This document shows, in pieces, positions 25,245 through 33,386 of a stretch of 64,000 nucleotides of DNA. The stretch is from F23-D06 sp963620035 (GTDB lineage Bacteria > Bacteroidota > Bacteroidia > Bacteroidales > WCHB1-69). Position numbers and translations under genes: made by a program. Numbering within the stretch: position 1 is the stretch's first letter; each line of letters begins with the position of its first letter. Under the pieces are notes generated by a model. It ran no database searches and was not told where the DNA came from. It saw only the letters and a program-made list of their open reading frames with translations. The stretch lies in assembly GCA_963620035.1 (NCBI GenBank), contig CAVEXN010000002.1, positions 1 through 64,000 on the forward strand, written 5' to 3'.

Positions 25245-27317
25245 ATGAAGAGAATATTTTCTGTGATAGGGTTCTTTGCGCTGACACTTACCCTTGCAGC
25301 AACCCCCATTTCGCACTATGCTTTGTTGAATGAGGCAAAACAGATGTTCTTGCAGAAAGCCTCGCTGTCTGCCGTCCACGTGGGGACACCGGAGGTAAAG
25401 GACTGTGGTTTTGTGGTGCGAGGCGGCGATACCGTGCTGGCCGTAGTCAATTTCAGCAAAGGTTTCATCATCCTGGATGTGACAGGCGAAGAGACCTCCG
25501 TAAGAGCATACTCCTTTACATACGGCTTTGACCTCGACAACTTGCCGCCTGCCGCGAAACTCTGGCTCGACCTTTATGCTCAATCGGCCATGCATTCTGA
25601 CAAACAGGCCAATGATCTATCGTCAAACTGTGGAATTGTCAGCAATGACGGCGGGAATTATGCTGCCTACGTTCGCCCTTTGGTGACCGCCGTGTGGGAC
25701 CAGACCAAGTATTACAACAGCTATTCTCCCGTTGATGCGGCAGCAGATGCCGCTTACGACTACCGTACACCCAACGGATGTGTGGCCGTGGCCATGGCTA
25801 TGATTATGTACTATTACCGCTACCCGCGACAAGGCACCGGCAGCCATACCAACTATTCTTCCTACGGCAACTATTATGTCAATTTCTCGCAGCAAAACTA
25901 TTTTTATGAGTCTATGTGCGACAAACTCGACTATTACAATGATGAGGTGGCTAAGCTGATTTTCCATTGTGCGACTTCTGTTGATATGATGTATGGACCC
26001 AACGGCTCCGGCAGTTATAGTTTCAAGGTCCCTGATGCTATGATTGACCATTTTGGATATGCCAATACTTGCCAGTATGTGACCCGAAACAGCTATGGCA
26101 ACGAGCAATGGAAAAACTTGCTCAAAGAGGAACTTAATGCAGGCCGGCCTATGTATTATTCGGGCAGCAATGACGAGGGCGGCCATGCCTTTGTGTGTGA
26201 CGGCTACAACAGCGACGATTTCTTCCATTTCAATTTCGGGTGGGGCGGCAATTCAAATGGCTACTATATGCTCCAGAATAACGATACCGTCCAGAATGCC
26301 ATTGGCGGTTATTCTTCTGGACAGGCGGCGGTGATCGGAATTTATCCCGCCGACAATTCTTACCCATATCATTGTTCAGAACAGGTTGTCAAAAGCTCAA
26401 ACGGCTCTCTTGAGGATGGCAGCAACAGTTCTTCCTACCCCAACAATGCCCATTGTACTTATGTTATCACGGCTGACAGCATGATTTCTGCTACGGTCAA
26501 TCTGCAATATCTGCACACACAAGCCCGGCATGACTCGCTGTCGTTCTGGAACCGTCATCCAAACAATGGAGATCTCCTGCTTTCTCTTTCTGGCGATGTT
26601 GAGAATGCCTCCTATCATTTCGATACAGACAGTCTGTACATCACATTCACAAGTGATGAAGCCGAAACCGGAGAGGGCTGGCGTCTTGAGTATTCTGTGG
26701 AACAGGAAACTCTCCCGTGCGGCGGTCTCATCATCAGGGATTATTCCGGCACAATCTCAAAGTGGGGGACCCCATCCGGATACCATCCCAATGCCCGTTG
26801 CTTCTGGCTTCTTAAATTGCCTGAAGCCACACAAATAGCGGTGTCGTTTTCTAAGATGGACATCAGCCCGGAAGACAGGCTCTATTTCTACGACAGATAC
26901 TTCACCCCATCACGGCTGCTCGCTTCTTATACCGGCTCAACGCTCCCTCTTGATGCGGTGTTCAATACCCAAAACCTATCCGTGCTTTTTGTTTCTGACA
27001 ATTATAAAGAAGCAAAAGGCTTCGAGTTCTCTTGGCAGGCAGATGGTGACCCCGCCGGAATACCCTCTGAAGATAGCCCTGAATGCCGCATATACCCTAA
27101 CCCCGCCTCGGACTTTTTTTGCCTGCAATTGCCAGATAACTTCCAAACGGGAATCGTAAAAGTCTATGACTTGCTTGGAAAAATGGTCTGTTATGCCGAT
27201 TTGAAAGTCGGAAACAACAATACAATTCATGTTCATAATTGGCCCAATGGTTTATACCTGGTGAATATTATTGTTGATAATAAAGTATTTATGCAAAAAA
27301 TCAACATCCAGCATTAA
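25245..27317 (+). CDS. Secreted C10 (streptopain-like) cysteine protease with T9SS tail
   Basis: The 690-aa protein has a signal peptide (to about residue 20), a Spi-like inhibitory pro-region (about 25-115) and a C10 catalytic domain with nucleophile Cys179 in 'PNGCVAVAMAM' and His314 in 'GGHAFVCDGY', followed by 'HFNFGWGGNSNGYYML'. Two CUB-type domains follow (about 377-490 and 492-605, each opening with Cys). The last 78 residues form a type IX sorting domain ('CRIYPNPASDFF', 'VKVYDLLGKMV', 'NGLYLVNIIVDNK', 'KINI'). It should therefore be exported by T9SS and attached to, or released from, the cell surface. The closest well-known relatives are streptopain, PrtT and interpain-type proteases. 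Substrates unknown; a pro-region suggests self-activation. Confidence 0.9.
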   Translation: MKRIFSVIGFFALTLTLAATPISHYALLNEAKQMFLQKASLSAVHVGTPEVKDCGFVVRGGDTVLAVVNFSKGFIILDVTGEETSVRAYSFTYGFDLDNLPPAAKLWLDLYAQSAMHSDKQANDLSSNCGIVSNDGGNYAAYVRPLVTAVWDQTKYYNSYSPVDAAADAAYDYRTPNGCVAVAMAMIMYYYRYPRQGTGSHTNYSSYGNYYVNFSQQNYFYESMCDKLDYYNDEVAKLIFHCATSVDMMYGPNGSGSYSFKVPDAMIDHFGYANTCQYVTRNSYGNEQWKNLLKEELNAGRPMYYSGSNDEGGHAFVCDGYNSDDFFHFNFGWGGNSNGYYMLQNNDTVQNAIGGYSSGQAAVIGIYPADNSYPYHCSEQVVKSSNGSLEDGSNSSSYPNNAHCTYVITADSMISATVNLQYLHTQARHDSLSFWNRHPNNGDLLLSLSGDVENASYHFDTDSLYITFTSDEAETGEGWRLEYSVEQETLPCGGLIIRDYSGTISKWGTPSGYHPNARCFWLLKLPEATQIAVSFSKMDISPEDRLYFYDRYFTPSRLLASYTGSTLPLDAVFNTQNLSVLFVSDNYKEAKGFEFSWQADGDPAGIPSEDSPECRIYPNPASDFFCLQLPDNFQTGIVKVYDLLGKMVCYADLKVGNNNTIHVHNWPNGLYLVNIIVDNKVFMQKINIQH

Positions 27318-27397
27318 TTGAAAACCAAAATGAATAGAGCGTGTTTTTTTTCTGAAAAAAATAAGGGGAGTAGAATAGGAGGGTATTGAAAAAAGTG

Positions 27398-27405
27398 TAC
27401 TTTTG
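27398..27405 (+). promoter_or_regulatory. -7 promoter element for tRNA-Gln
   Basis: TACTTTTG fits TAnnTTTG and is followed by the tRNA start 17 bases later. No clear -33 element. Confidence 0.5.
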
Positions 27406-27421
27406 CACGCCTTAAACGAAT

Positions 27422-27492
27422 TGCCCTGTGGTGTAATGGTAGCACAGCAGATTCTGGTTCTGTTTGTATGGGTTCGAGTCCTATCGGGGCAA
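27422..27492 (+). tRNA. tRNA-Gln, anticodon CUG
   Basis: A 71-base cloverleaf can be drawn. The acceptor arm pairs TGCCCTG with CGGGGCA (one G-T pair). The anticodon stem pairs GCAGA with TCTGT around loop TTCTGGT, giving anticodon CUG (reads CAG). The T arm is ATGGG/CCTAT with loop TTCGAGT. The discriminator base is A, and CCA is not encoded (CT follows). Confidence 0.92.
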
Positions 27493-27500
27493 CTGACAAA

Positions 27501-27527
27501 AGCACACGAGACAAGTGTGCTTTTTTT
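27501..27527 (+). terminator. Rho-independent terminator after tRNA-Gln
   Basis: AGCACAC (27501-27507) pairs with GTGTGCT (27515-27521) over a 7-base loop and runs into a T tract. It ends 23 bases before the udk start, so udk needs its own promoter or read-through. Confidence 0.8.
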
Positions 27528-27550
27528 ATGTTCAATCAAATTTAATAAGA

Positions 27551-28165
27551 ATGTTTGTCATTGGCATAGCAGGAGGCTCGGGCTCCGGAAAGACATCAGT
27601 TGTCCGCAAGATTATACAAATGATCCCTGAAGGGCGTGTGTGTGTGCTTCCGCAAGACGCTTATTACAAAGATAACGGCAACTTGACGCAAAAAGAGAAA
27701 GAAAACATTAATTTTGACCACCCCTCTTCCATCGAATGGCCGCTGCTGATTGAACAAATCCAAACTCTTAAGGCGGGTGAAAGTGTTGAAATGCCAACCT
27801 ATTCCTACATCACTTGCGCTCGCGGCAAGGAAACGGTCCGTGTGGCGCCTTGTGATATCCTGATAGTGGAAGGCATTCTCGTCTTTACAGAAACAGAACT
27901 ATGCAACTTGTTTGACCTTAAGGTTTTTGTGGATACGGACGCCGATGAGCGGTTTATCCGCATTGCTCGCCGCGATGTGCTGGAACGCGGTCGTGAACTC
28001 GAGAGGTCCATTAGGCATTATCAGGAATTTGTAAAGCCGATGCACCAACTCTTCATCGAGCCGTCAAAGCGGTTCGCTGACATTATTATCCCGGTCGGGG
28101 GCAACAATGAGGTGGGCATAGACATCATAGTCTCCAAGATTAAGCATAAACTGGGTATGCTATAA
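27551..28165 (+). CDS. udk: Uridine kinase
   Basis: Udk phosphorylates uridine and cytidine in pyrimidine salvage. The 204-aa protein has the P-loop 'GIAGGSGSGKTSV', 'LPQDAYYKDN', 'NFDHPSSIEWPLLI', 'MPTYSYITCARG', 'ILIVEGILVF' and the lid 'DERFIRIARRDVLERGRE', all typical. The ATG at 27551 puts the P-loop at residues 8-15, as usual; an earlier frame start at 27515 lies within the tRNA terminator. No promoter box is obvious. Confidence 0.95.
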   Translation: MFVIGIAGGSGSGKTSVVRKIIQMIPEGRVCVLPQDAYYKDNGNLTQKEKENINFDHPSSIEWPLLIEQIQTLKAGESVEMPTYSYITCARGKETVRVAPCDILIVEGILVFTETELCNLFDLKVFVDTDADERFIRIARRDVLERGRELERSIRHYQEFVKPMHQLFIEPSKRFADIIIPVGGNNEVGIDIIVSKIKHKLGML

Positions 28166-28169
28166 CCGT

Positions 28170-28181
28170 TTTGCCGGCAAA
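28170..28181. repeat. 12-base perfect palindrome between convergent genes
   Basis: TTTGCCGGCAAA lies between the stops of udk and the opposing GATase-like gene. There is no T tract, so a terminator role is weak; it may be chance or a binding site. Confidence 0.3.
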
Positions 28182-28223
28182 GCGCGGATTCAGTAAAGAG
28201 GTCAGATTATTGTGACGGCTTTG

Positions 28224-29483
28224 CTATGTTTTCTGCTGCTGCTTTTTAGCGGCGGGAAACAGAACGTTGTTCAAGATAAGACGATAGCCTGCTGAATTTG
28301 GGAACAGGTTGAGATCGGTCGGCGGGTCGTTTACCAAATGTTGGTAGTCTTCAGGGTCGTGACCCGAGTAGAATGTCCAGGTCCCCTTCCCGTATTCTCC
28401 GTGGATGTATCTGGCCTCGTTGAACTGCGCTGCTTCACCCATAATGGTTACGGTGGGCTTGATGCGTTCTTTACGGAAAGCCGTGGTCTGCCCCATAAAT
28501 CCCGGGATGACTTTCAAATGGTTTTGGCACAGCATCGTAGGAACAGGGTCCCATTTTGCGGAGAAGTCAAAAAGGGTGAAGAAATCGTTGCTTTTGTTGG
28601 TCAGATGTACGGATGTTTTCACATCAATATCGGAGATTTCATAAACATAAGGGTTGGTTTCAATGATGAAATCTGTGAAAGCGAAGCAATTGTCGTAATT
28701 GAGTTTCTTTTGAGCCTGCGGGTCCATTGGGTCTCCGTCAAACATCACATCGCAGATGTCGATGCCATCAGCAGACAAGGCAACGTCATAACTGTCAGGC
28801 CCGGAGCACATGGCAAACAGATAACCGCCGCCGGCGACAAAATTGCGGATGCTTTTGGCAACGGCAAGCTTCATCTGCGAAACTTTTGAAAACCCCAGCC
28901 GCAATGCACGCTCTTCGTTTTCTTTGACATCGTCTTGATACCATTTTGCGTTGCGGTAATTCGCCCAGAACTTTCCGTATTGCCCCGTGAAGTCTTCGTG
29001 GTGCAGATGCAGCCAGTCATATTTGGGAAGTTCACCCTTGACAACCTCTTCGTCATAGATTACAGTGTAGGGTATTTCGGCGTAGGTGAGAACCAATGTG
29101 ACAGCGTCGTCCCACGGAAGTTTGTTTTTCGGAGAATATACGGCTATCTTGGGTTCTTTAGTCAGTCTGATCTCGTTCATGTTGTTCTCTACCGCTGCAA
29201 TCTCGTTCTGGATCTGCTGCGCCTGTATGTCTGCAATTACCTGATAGGAAACACCTCTGACCCGACATTCGTTTTCTATCAAAGATGAATAGGCGCACAT
29301 AAAACTTCCGCCCCGGTAATTCAACAGCCAACTCATGTCTATCTGGTTCGAAACAGCATAGTATGCTATACCGTATGCTTTCAAGTGATTGCTCTGCTCC
29401 AAGTCCATAGGTATCAAGATGTAAGAACAGAAAACGGGAATCAGTTGGAAGAACAGCAGTATGGTGCAAAAGATTTTTTTCAT
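28224..29483 (-). CDS. Secreted GATase1-like protein (often labelled asparagine synthetase B)
   Basis: The 419-aa protein has a signal peptide ('FFQLIPVFCSYIL') and then the conserved opening 'PMDLEQSNHLKAYGIAYYAV' and 'WLLNYRGGSFMC'. I recognise this Bacteroidetes family from its frequent label 'asparagine synthetase B', but there is no asparagine synthetase fold visible. The segment 'IRNFVAGGGYLFAMCSGPDSYD' with 'YGKGTWTFYSGHDPEDY' instead suggests a class-I glutamine-amidotransferase-like domain in the periplasm. Function unknown. It is the last of four genes transcribed leftward from 33254, spaced by 6-32 bases. Confidence 0.7.
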   Translation of the reverse strand: MKKIFCTILLFFQLIPVFCSYILIPMDLEQSNHLKAYGIAYYAVSNQIDMSWLLNYRGGSFMCAYSSLIENECRVRGVSYQVIADIQAQQIQNEIAAVENNMNEIRLTKEPKIAVYSPKNKLPWDDAVTLVLTYAEIPYTVIYDEEVVKGELPKYDWLHLHHEDFTGQYGKFWANYRNAKWYQDDVKENEERALRLGFSKVSQMKLAVAKSIRNFVAGGGYLFAMCSGPDSYDVALSADGIDICDVMFDGDPMDPQAQKKLNYDNCFAFTDFIIETNPYVYEISDIDVKTSVHLTNKSNDFFTLFDFSAKWDPVPTMLCQNHLKVIPGFMGQTTAFRKERIKPTVTIMGEAAQFNEARYIHGEYGKGTWTFYSGHDPEDYQHLVNDPPTDLNLFPNSAGYRLILNNVLFPAAKKQQQKT

Positions 29484-29502
29484 TGTTGTTGATGTCTCGT
29501 TT

Positions 29503-30288
29503 TTATAGGTTAACGGTGTACAGATTGTGTGCAGTGTCTAACAGGAGCAGACGGTTGCCCGACAAACGGAAATCTCTTGCCTTTATTGTTTCGGGTCTGT
29601 ATATTGTCTTAAACTCCATTCGTTGACGGTTATAATGGTAAATGGTGTTGTCTTTCAGATAGTAAAGGTCGTTTCCGCTTGTTTGAACACTGCTGACACC
29701 TGACATTGGCATTTTGCGGAGAAAAGTGCCGTAAGCGTCAAACCAGTATATTCCTTCCGTGGTGTCAATCAGTAGGATGTTGTGTTCCGGAATGATGGCG
29801 ATTTTGTTGGCATCAACGTCTTCGGGAAGATTTATGTATGTCCGGCTCAGGATGTTAAGGTCAAGGTCGGCAAGCAGCAATTCCTGATTGGACTTGTCAA
29901 AAAGCACCATACGGTCCGTGCTTGTCATAGCAGTGGCTGTTATGGTGGTCAAATTATTGACCGCCAGGTCAATGTCACCCGAAATGCAGGCCAAGTTGTT
30001 GTCCAGAATTTGGATGATTCCAGCCGTTTGGTAGAACACTTGGATTCGCGAGGGTATCGAGGCATCAACCGAGGCGATTCCGCCCAATGACGGAGCACTG
30101 TGTTGCAAGGTTTTTTCGCCAGATGTGTTGAATTTAACCAGTTCACAGCCATTCCAACAATAGATGAACCCGCGAATGTCAATGGTGAACCCATCTGCGG
30201 TTTGGCCTGCAAAAACAAGTCGCTCTTGAGCGTCAAGCGGGTCAAGAGCGACAAGATATAATATAAGTACAAGAAAAAGTCTCTTCAT
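29503..30288 (-). CDS. Secreted beta-propeller-like hypothetical protein
   Basis: The 261-aa protein starts with a signal peptide ('LFLVLILYLVALDPLDAQ'). The rest is a series of short strands ('RMVLFDKSNQELLLADLDLN', 'ILLIDTTEGIYWFDAYGTFL', 'DLYYLKDNTIYHYNRQ', 'LSGNRLLLLDTAHNLYTV') that repeat about every 40-45 residues, like a small beta-propeller. No catalytic motif is visible. It sits 6 bases after the FadL-like gene and 19 before the GATase-like gene, so an envelope role shared with them is likely. Confidence 0.65.
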   Translation of the reverse strand: MKRLFLVLILYLVALDPLDAQERLVFAGQTADGFTIDIRGFIYCWNGCELVKFNTSGEKTLQHSAPSLGGIASVDASIPSRIQVFYQTAGIIQILDNNLACISGDIDLAVNNLTTITATAMTSTDRMVLFDKSNQELLLADLDLNILSRTYINLPEDVDANKIAIIPEHNILLIDTTEGIYWFDAYGTFLRKMPMSGVSSVQTSGNDLYYLKDNTIYHYNRQRMEFKTIYRPETIKARDFRLSGNRLLLLDTAHNLYTVNL

Positions 30289-30294
30289 CAGAAT

Positions 30295-31752
30295 TTAGAA
30301 CTTGCAGCCTACGGTGGCCACAATGCGGTGCGTCGTGCTGCTGGTCAAGACGGCATTTTCACTGCTGCTGCATGCTGGCGTGTTGTAAAGCCAGAAACTG
30401 TCGTTGCTGTATCTGAGCACGTAGGCGAAGTCAAAAAAGAAAGACTTTGCGTGAATGCCGAAACCAAGAGAGCCAGAGTGTGCCGAAGCGTTGTATCTTG
30501 AATCAACCAACTTGTAAGGTGAGGTCTTGTAGTTGTAACCTGCACGGATGGCAAATTTGGAGGAAAGGTTGACTTCTGCCCCGATTTTCACTGTATGAAC
30601 TGCCCCATATTTTTCGGAGATTGTTTCATTTTCGCCAGTGAAGATATAGTCGTCTGAATAGAGATTGGCCATTGAGTAGTCTGTAAATTCATATTCTGCT
30701 GAAACGAAAGCCCTTTTCTGGATGAGAAAAGCCGTGCTGATGTTGCATCTCAATGGTGTTGACAGGGAAAAATCAAAGGCGTTGTCATAGTCGAACACGC
30801 CGGAGTTCTTGCCGTTTGTGTAATAGGAAATCATCTCTCTGTGGTAAGAGTCTTTGATCCTCCAGAAGAAAGTCGGGCTTTGGAAAGCCGCACCGAGACG
30901 TACGAAGTTGACAGGTTGATAAATGACTCCAAGTTTCAGGTTTACTCCGCTGCCACTGTTTTTCTGCTTTGAAACTGTAGTGAATGAGGTGATGCCTTTT
31001 GCCACAACGTCCTCTTCGGTTGCGGTTTCTGAATAGGTGATTTTTTCGGTGTAGTCCAGCATCGGAATGCCGAGGGTCCCGCCGATGTAGAGTTTGTCGC
31101 TGAAATTGCCTCCGAAAGTGAACGATAGCTCATCGATAGCCCCGGAGGTCTTGATTACGGCATCATGTTTGAGTTTGGCGTTGTCGAAATTGCTGTAATA
31201 TTGGTTTCCCATCCCAGGCAAGGTGTCAATCATCCAGGTGTTGAATGCCAACAAGTTGTCACCGGTAAGGAAATTGTATGCCGTACCGTTGGCTTGATTC
31301 AGAATGGGTTGCACCATAGAAACGGACGCATTCCCGTTGACTCTGAAGGTGTTGTTGTAGTCCATGATGCGGTTGTATCCGAAACCGAAGTGCCAGAAGT
31401 TCCAGTTTGAGTTTTCAATGCGCTGGCTGCAGACGATTCCGACCTGCGGGACGGTATATTTGAGACTTTGCGTAGGACTGCTGGTGTTGAAGTAGTTGGA
31501 CGAATTTTTTGAAAATGATATGGTTAACGGTGTAAACGACACTTCATTGCGTTTGTACAGGCTGATGGCAGCAGGGTTGCTGTTCAGGGCAGAGAATTCG
31601 CCGCCTGTGGCACTGAATGCGCCGCCTGCCCCCATATATCGGGCTGTCCCTTGATATTCCGTCTGCGAGAATCGGAACGCTTCATAGTCGCCTTGCGCCC
31701 AAACGGATCCGAATATACAGATTGATGCTATGATACAGAATATTTTCTTCAT
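30295..31752 (-). CDS. FadL/OmpP1-family outer membrane protein
   Basis: The 485-aa protein has a signal peptide ('ICIFGSVWAQ') and the family opening 'GTARYMGAGGAFSATGGEFS', then 'LNSNPAAISLYKRNEVSFTP', where the NPA motif marks the hatch of FadL-like barrels. Later strands include 'INFVRLGAAFQSPTFF'-like and 'AIRAGYNYKTSPY' segments, and the chain ends 'RIVATVGCKF' with terminal Phe. FadL proteins move hydrophobic compounds across the outer membrane. It could be taken for the T9SS component PorV, which is in the same superfamily, but it is longer than PorV and the specific match is not clear. Confidence 0.8.
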   Translation of the reverse strand: MKKIFCIIASICIFGSVWAQGDYEAFRFSQTEYQGTARYMGAGGAFSATGGEFSALNSNPAAISLYKRNEVSFTPLTISFSKNSSNYFNTSSPTQSLKYTVPQVGIVCSQRIENSNWNFWHFGFGYNRIMDYNNTFRVNGNASVSMVQPILNQANGTAYNFLTGDNLLAFNTWMIDTLPGMGNQYYSNFDNAKLKHDAVIKTSGAIDELSFTFGGNFSDKLYIGGTLGIPMLDYTEKITYSETATEEDVVAKGITSFTTVSKQKNSGSGVNLKLGVIYQPVNFVRLGAAFQSPTFFWRIKDSYHREMISYYTNGKNSGVFDYDNAFDFSLSTPLRCNISTAFLIQKRAFVSAEYEFTDYSMANLYSDDYIFTGENETISEKYGAVHTVKIGAEVNLSSKFAIRAGYNYKTSPYKLVDSRYNASAHSGSLGFGIHAKSFFFDFAYVLRYSNDSFWLYNTPACSSSENAVLTSSTTHRIVATVGCKF

Positions 31753-31784
31753 TTCTTGCTTGGTTTTTCAGGTTGGTGTTGTAC

Positions 31785-33254
31785 TTATCTTCTTGAACTG
31801 CGCGAAGTGTTGCCGCTACTGTATGATGAACGTGATGAATTGCTGCTGAACGACGAGCGTGAAGTGTTGCCGCCGCTGTAAGAACTTCTCGATGAGGAAG
31901 AACCATTGCTTCTGTTATACGAAGAAGAGGATGATCTTGATGGAGTGCTGCTATAGCCGGACGACCTTGCCGAAGAGGTGCTTTGTCTGGTCTGGGTAGA
32001 AGACGAACTGGCGGGGGTGCTGGTCTGTCTGCTGTTGTAAGACGAGGATGTCGAGGGTTTTGAGGTTGATGTGGAACCGCTGCTGTAACTTGACGGTCTT
32101 GCCGAAGAGGTGCTTTGTCTGGTCTGGGTAGAAGACGAACTGGCGGGGGTGCTGGTCTGTCTGCTGTTGTAAGACGAGGATGTCGAGGGTTTTGAGGTTG
32201 ATGTGGAACCGCTGCTGTAACTTGACGGTCTTGTCGAAGAGGTGCTTTGTCTGGTCTGCGCAGAAGACGAATTGGCGGGGGCACCGATTTCTTTGTGTGT
32301 GTGTGTGGATGCTGGGCGGGTTCCCGTAGTCGTCTGTCCTGTTGTTGTGCCGCTGAAGTCGGACGCTGAAGATGAGGTTTGTCTTGTTGGAGTGTCTGCC
32401 TTTGTGGCTGATGTGACTTTCTGATTTTGAGAAGATGTGGTGGTTGTTGGACGAGAGGGTGATGAAGAAGGTACTCTGCTGCTCAACGTTTCATATCTTT
32501 GGTTGAACGATGATGCACCCGAAACAGAAGAATAACGGTTTGCGTTGTCGTTGTTGCCATAGTTCGGACGGCTCAGGCCTTCGGGCCTTTCTCCACGGCC
32601 GTTCGATGCAAGTGTGTTGCCGGTAGAGACGCCAATGTTGTTGCGGTGGCCATAGTAGAACGAATGGTTCGGGTCAAGTTTGTTGTGGTAATAGTCAATC
32701 GCCCAGTTATGATGCGGTTTGTGCCAGCCCCATCCATGTCCATAGTAATGCGGGCGGTAGCAGTCCCACCCCCAACCATAGTGGAAACCGTAGTCGTAAC
32801 GTCCATAGTGATAGTAGTAAGGACGATAATAATAGGTCGGCCACCACCAGTTGTAACCCATATAGATACTCAAGCCCCAGTTTGACGGAGTGCGGTCGTA
32901 CCAATACATATTAGTGAAATAAGGGTCGTAGAAAGCCCATCCGCTGTATGTGTTTGTGTAGAAACGGCGGAGGTTCGACGTGTAATAGTAGTCGTAGAAG
33001 TCGTCCTCGTTGTAGTAATAGGTGGTGCTTGTGCTTCCGTCGTTGTATGTCATGTAGGTGACGGAGTCGGGAGCAGGGGTCTCTTCACGGTAAACCACGG
33101 TGTTGCTGTTGTTGGAACTGCCTCTCTTTATTACCTTGTATTGAGTGTCGTTTGACGAGGTGTAGATGTCATCGTAATAGGCGAAAGTACCCACATTACA
33201 AGATGTCATGGCGCAGATTGCTGACAGCAAGATGATTAAAAATTGTTTTTTCAT
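31785..33254 (-). CDS. Tyr/Trp/His-rich lipoprotein with Ser/Thr repeat stalk
   Basis: The 489-aa protein has a lipobox (CAMTSC, Cys near 19). Residues 60-210 are very rich in Tyr, Trp, His and Gly ('YNWWWPTYYYRPYYYHYG', 'HYGWGWDCYRPHYYGHGWGW'). Residues about 230-489 are almost only Ser, Thr, Gln, Arg, Pro and Gly. Within this tail a 44-residue unit is tandemly repeated (132 bp in DNA). Similar proteins are common in Bacteroidales and have no known function. GGAGG five bases before the ATG is an unusually strong Shine-Dalgarno for this phylum. Likely a surface protein anchored by its lipid; first gene of the leftward run of four. Confidence 0.75.
   Translation of the reverse strand: MKKQFLIILLSAICAMTSCNVGTFAYYDDIYTSSNDTQYKVIKRGSSNNSNTVVYREETPAPDSVTYMTYNDGSTSTTYYYNEDDFYDYYYTSNLRRFYTNTYSGWAFYDPYFTNMYWYDRTPSNWGLSIYMGYNWWWPTYYYRPYYYHYGRYDYGFHYGWGWDCYRPHYYGHGWGWHKPHHNWAIDYYHNKLDPNHSFYYGHRNNIGVSTGNTLASNGRGERPEGLSRPNYGNNDNANRYSSVSGASSFNQRYETLSSRVPSSSPSRPTTTTSSQNQKVTSATKADTPTRQTSSSASDFSGTTTGQTTTGTRPASTHTHKEIGAPANSSSAQTRQSTSSTRPSSYSSGSTSTSKPSTSSSYNSRQTSTPASSSSTQTRQSTSSARPSSYSSGSTSTSKPSTSSSYNSRQTSTPASSSSTQTRQSTSSARSSGYSSTPSRSSSSSYNRSNGSSSSRSSYSGGNTSRSSFSSNSSRSSYSSGNTSRSSRR
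31969..32290 (-). repeat. Tandem 132-bp in-frame repeat
   Basis: Units begin at 31969, 32101 and 32233. The first two appear identical over 132 bp; the third is partial (about 58 bp) with a few substitutions. Each unit encodes 44 Ser/Thr-rich residues, so gain or loss of a unit keeps the frame. Confidence 0.85.
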
Positions 33255-33259
33255 GATAA

Positions 33260-33264
33260 CCTCC
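33260..33264 (-). promoter_or_regulatory. Strong Shine-Dalgarno GGAGG
   Basis: On the minus strand GGAGG is five bases upstream of the ATG at 33254. Most genes in the window have only A-rich leaders, so this fixes the start of the Tyr/Trp/His-rich lipoprotein. Confidence 0.65.
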
Positions 33265-33282
33265 TTTTGGCTTTATTTTTAG

Positions 33283-33290
33283 TATTTTTG
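33283..33290 (+). promoter_or_regulatory. -7 promoter element for proS
   Basis: TATTTTTG on the plus strand, 96 bases before the proS ATG; TTTG occurs at 33266-33269 but the spacing (13) is short. Lies in the divergent gap with the lipoprotein gene. Confidence 0.4.
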
Positions 33291-33328
33291 CATTTCAAAT
33301 TATATCATTACGTCTTTCAGTAAGACGG

Positions 33329-33336
33329 CAAAGATA
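33329..33336 (-). promoter_or_regulatory. -7 promoter element for the leftward four-gene run
   Basis: On the minus strand TATCTTTG fits TAnnTTTG and lies 74 bases upstream of the lipoprotein ATG at 33254. The proS promoter box is downstream of it, so the two transcripts would overlap at their 5' ends. Confidence 0.45.
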
Positions 33337-33386
33337 CTAAAAAGTTAATTCAATAATACAACTAAATATAGTTAAAGATACTTATT

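Noticed and set aside
30295..31752. T9SS component PorV
   Set aside because: Same FadL superfamily, but length and motifs do not single out PorV; left as FadL-like.
31682..32284. 200-codon Pro/Arg-rich repeat protein overlapping the lipoprotein gene
   Set aside because: It is the other-frame reading of the Ser/Thr repeat and crosses the intergenic gap; the repeats explain the absence of stops.
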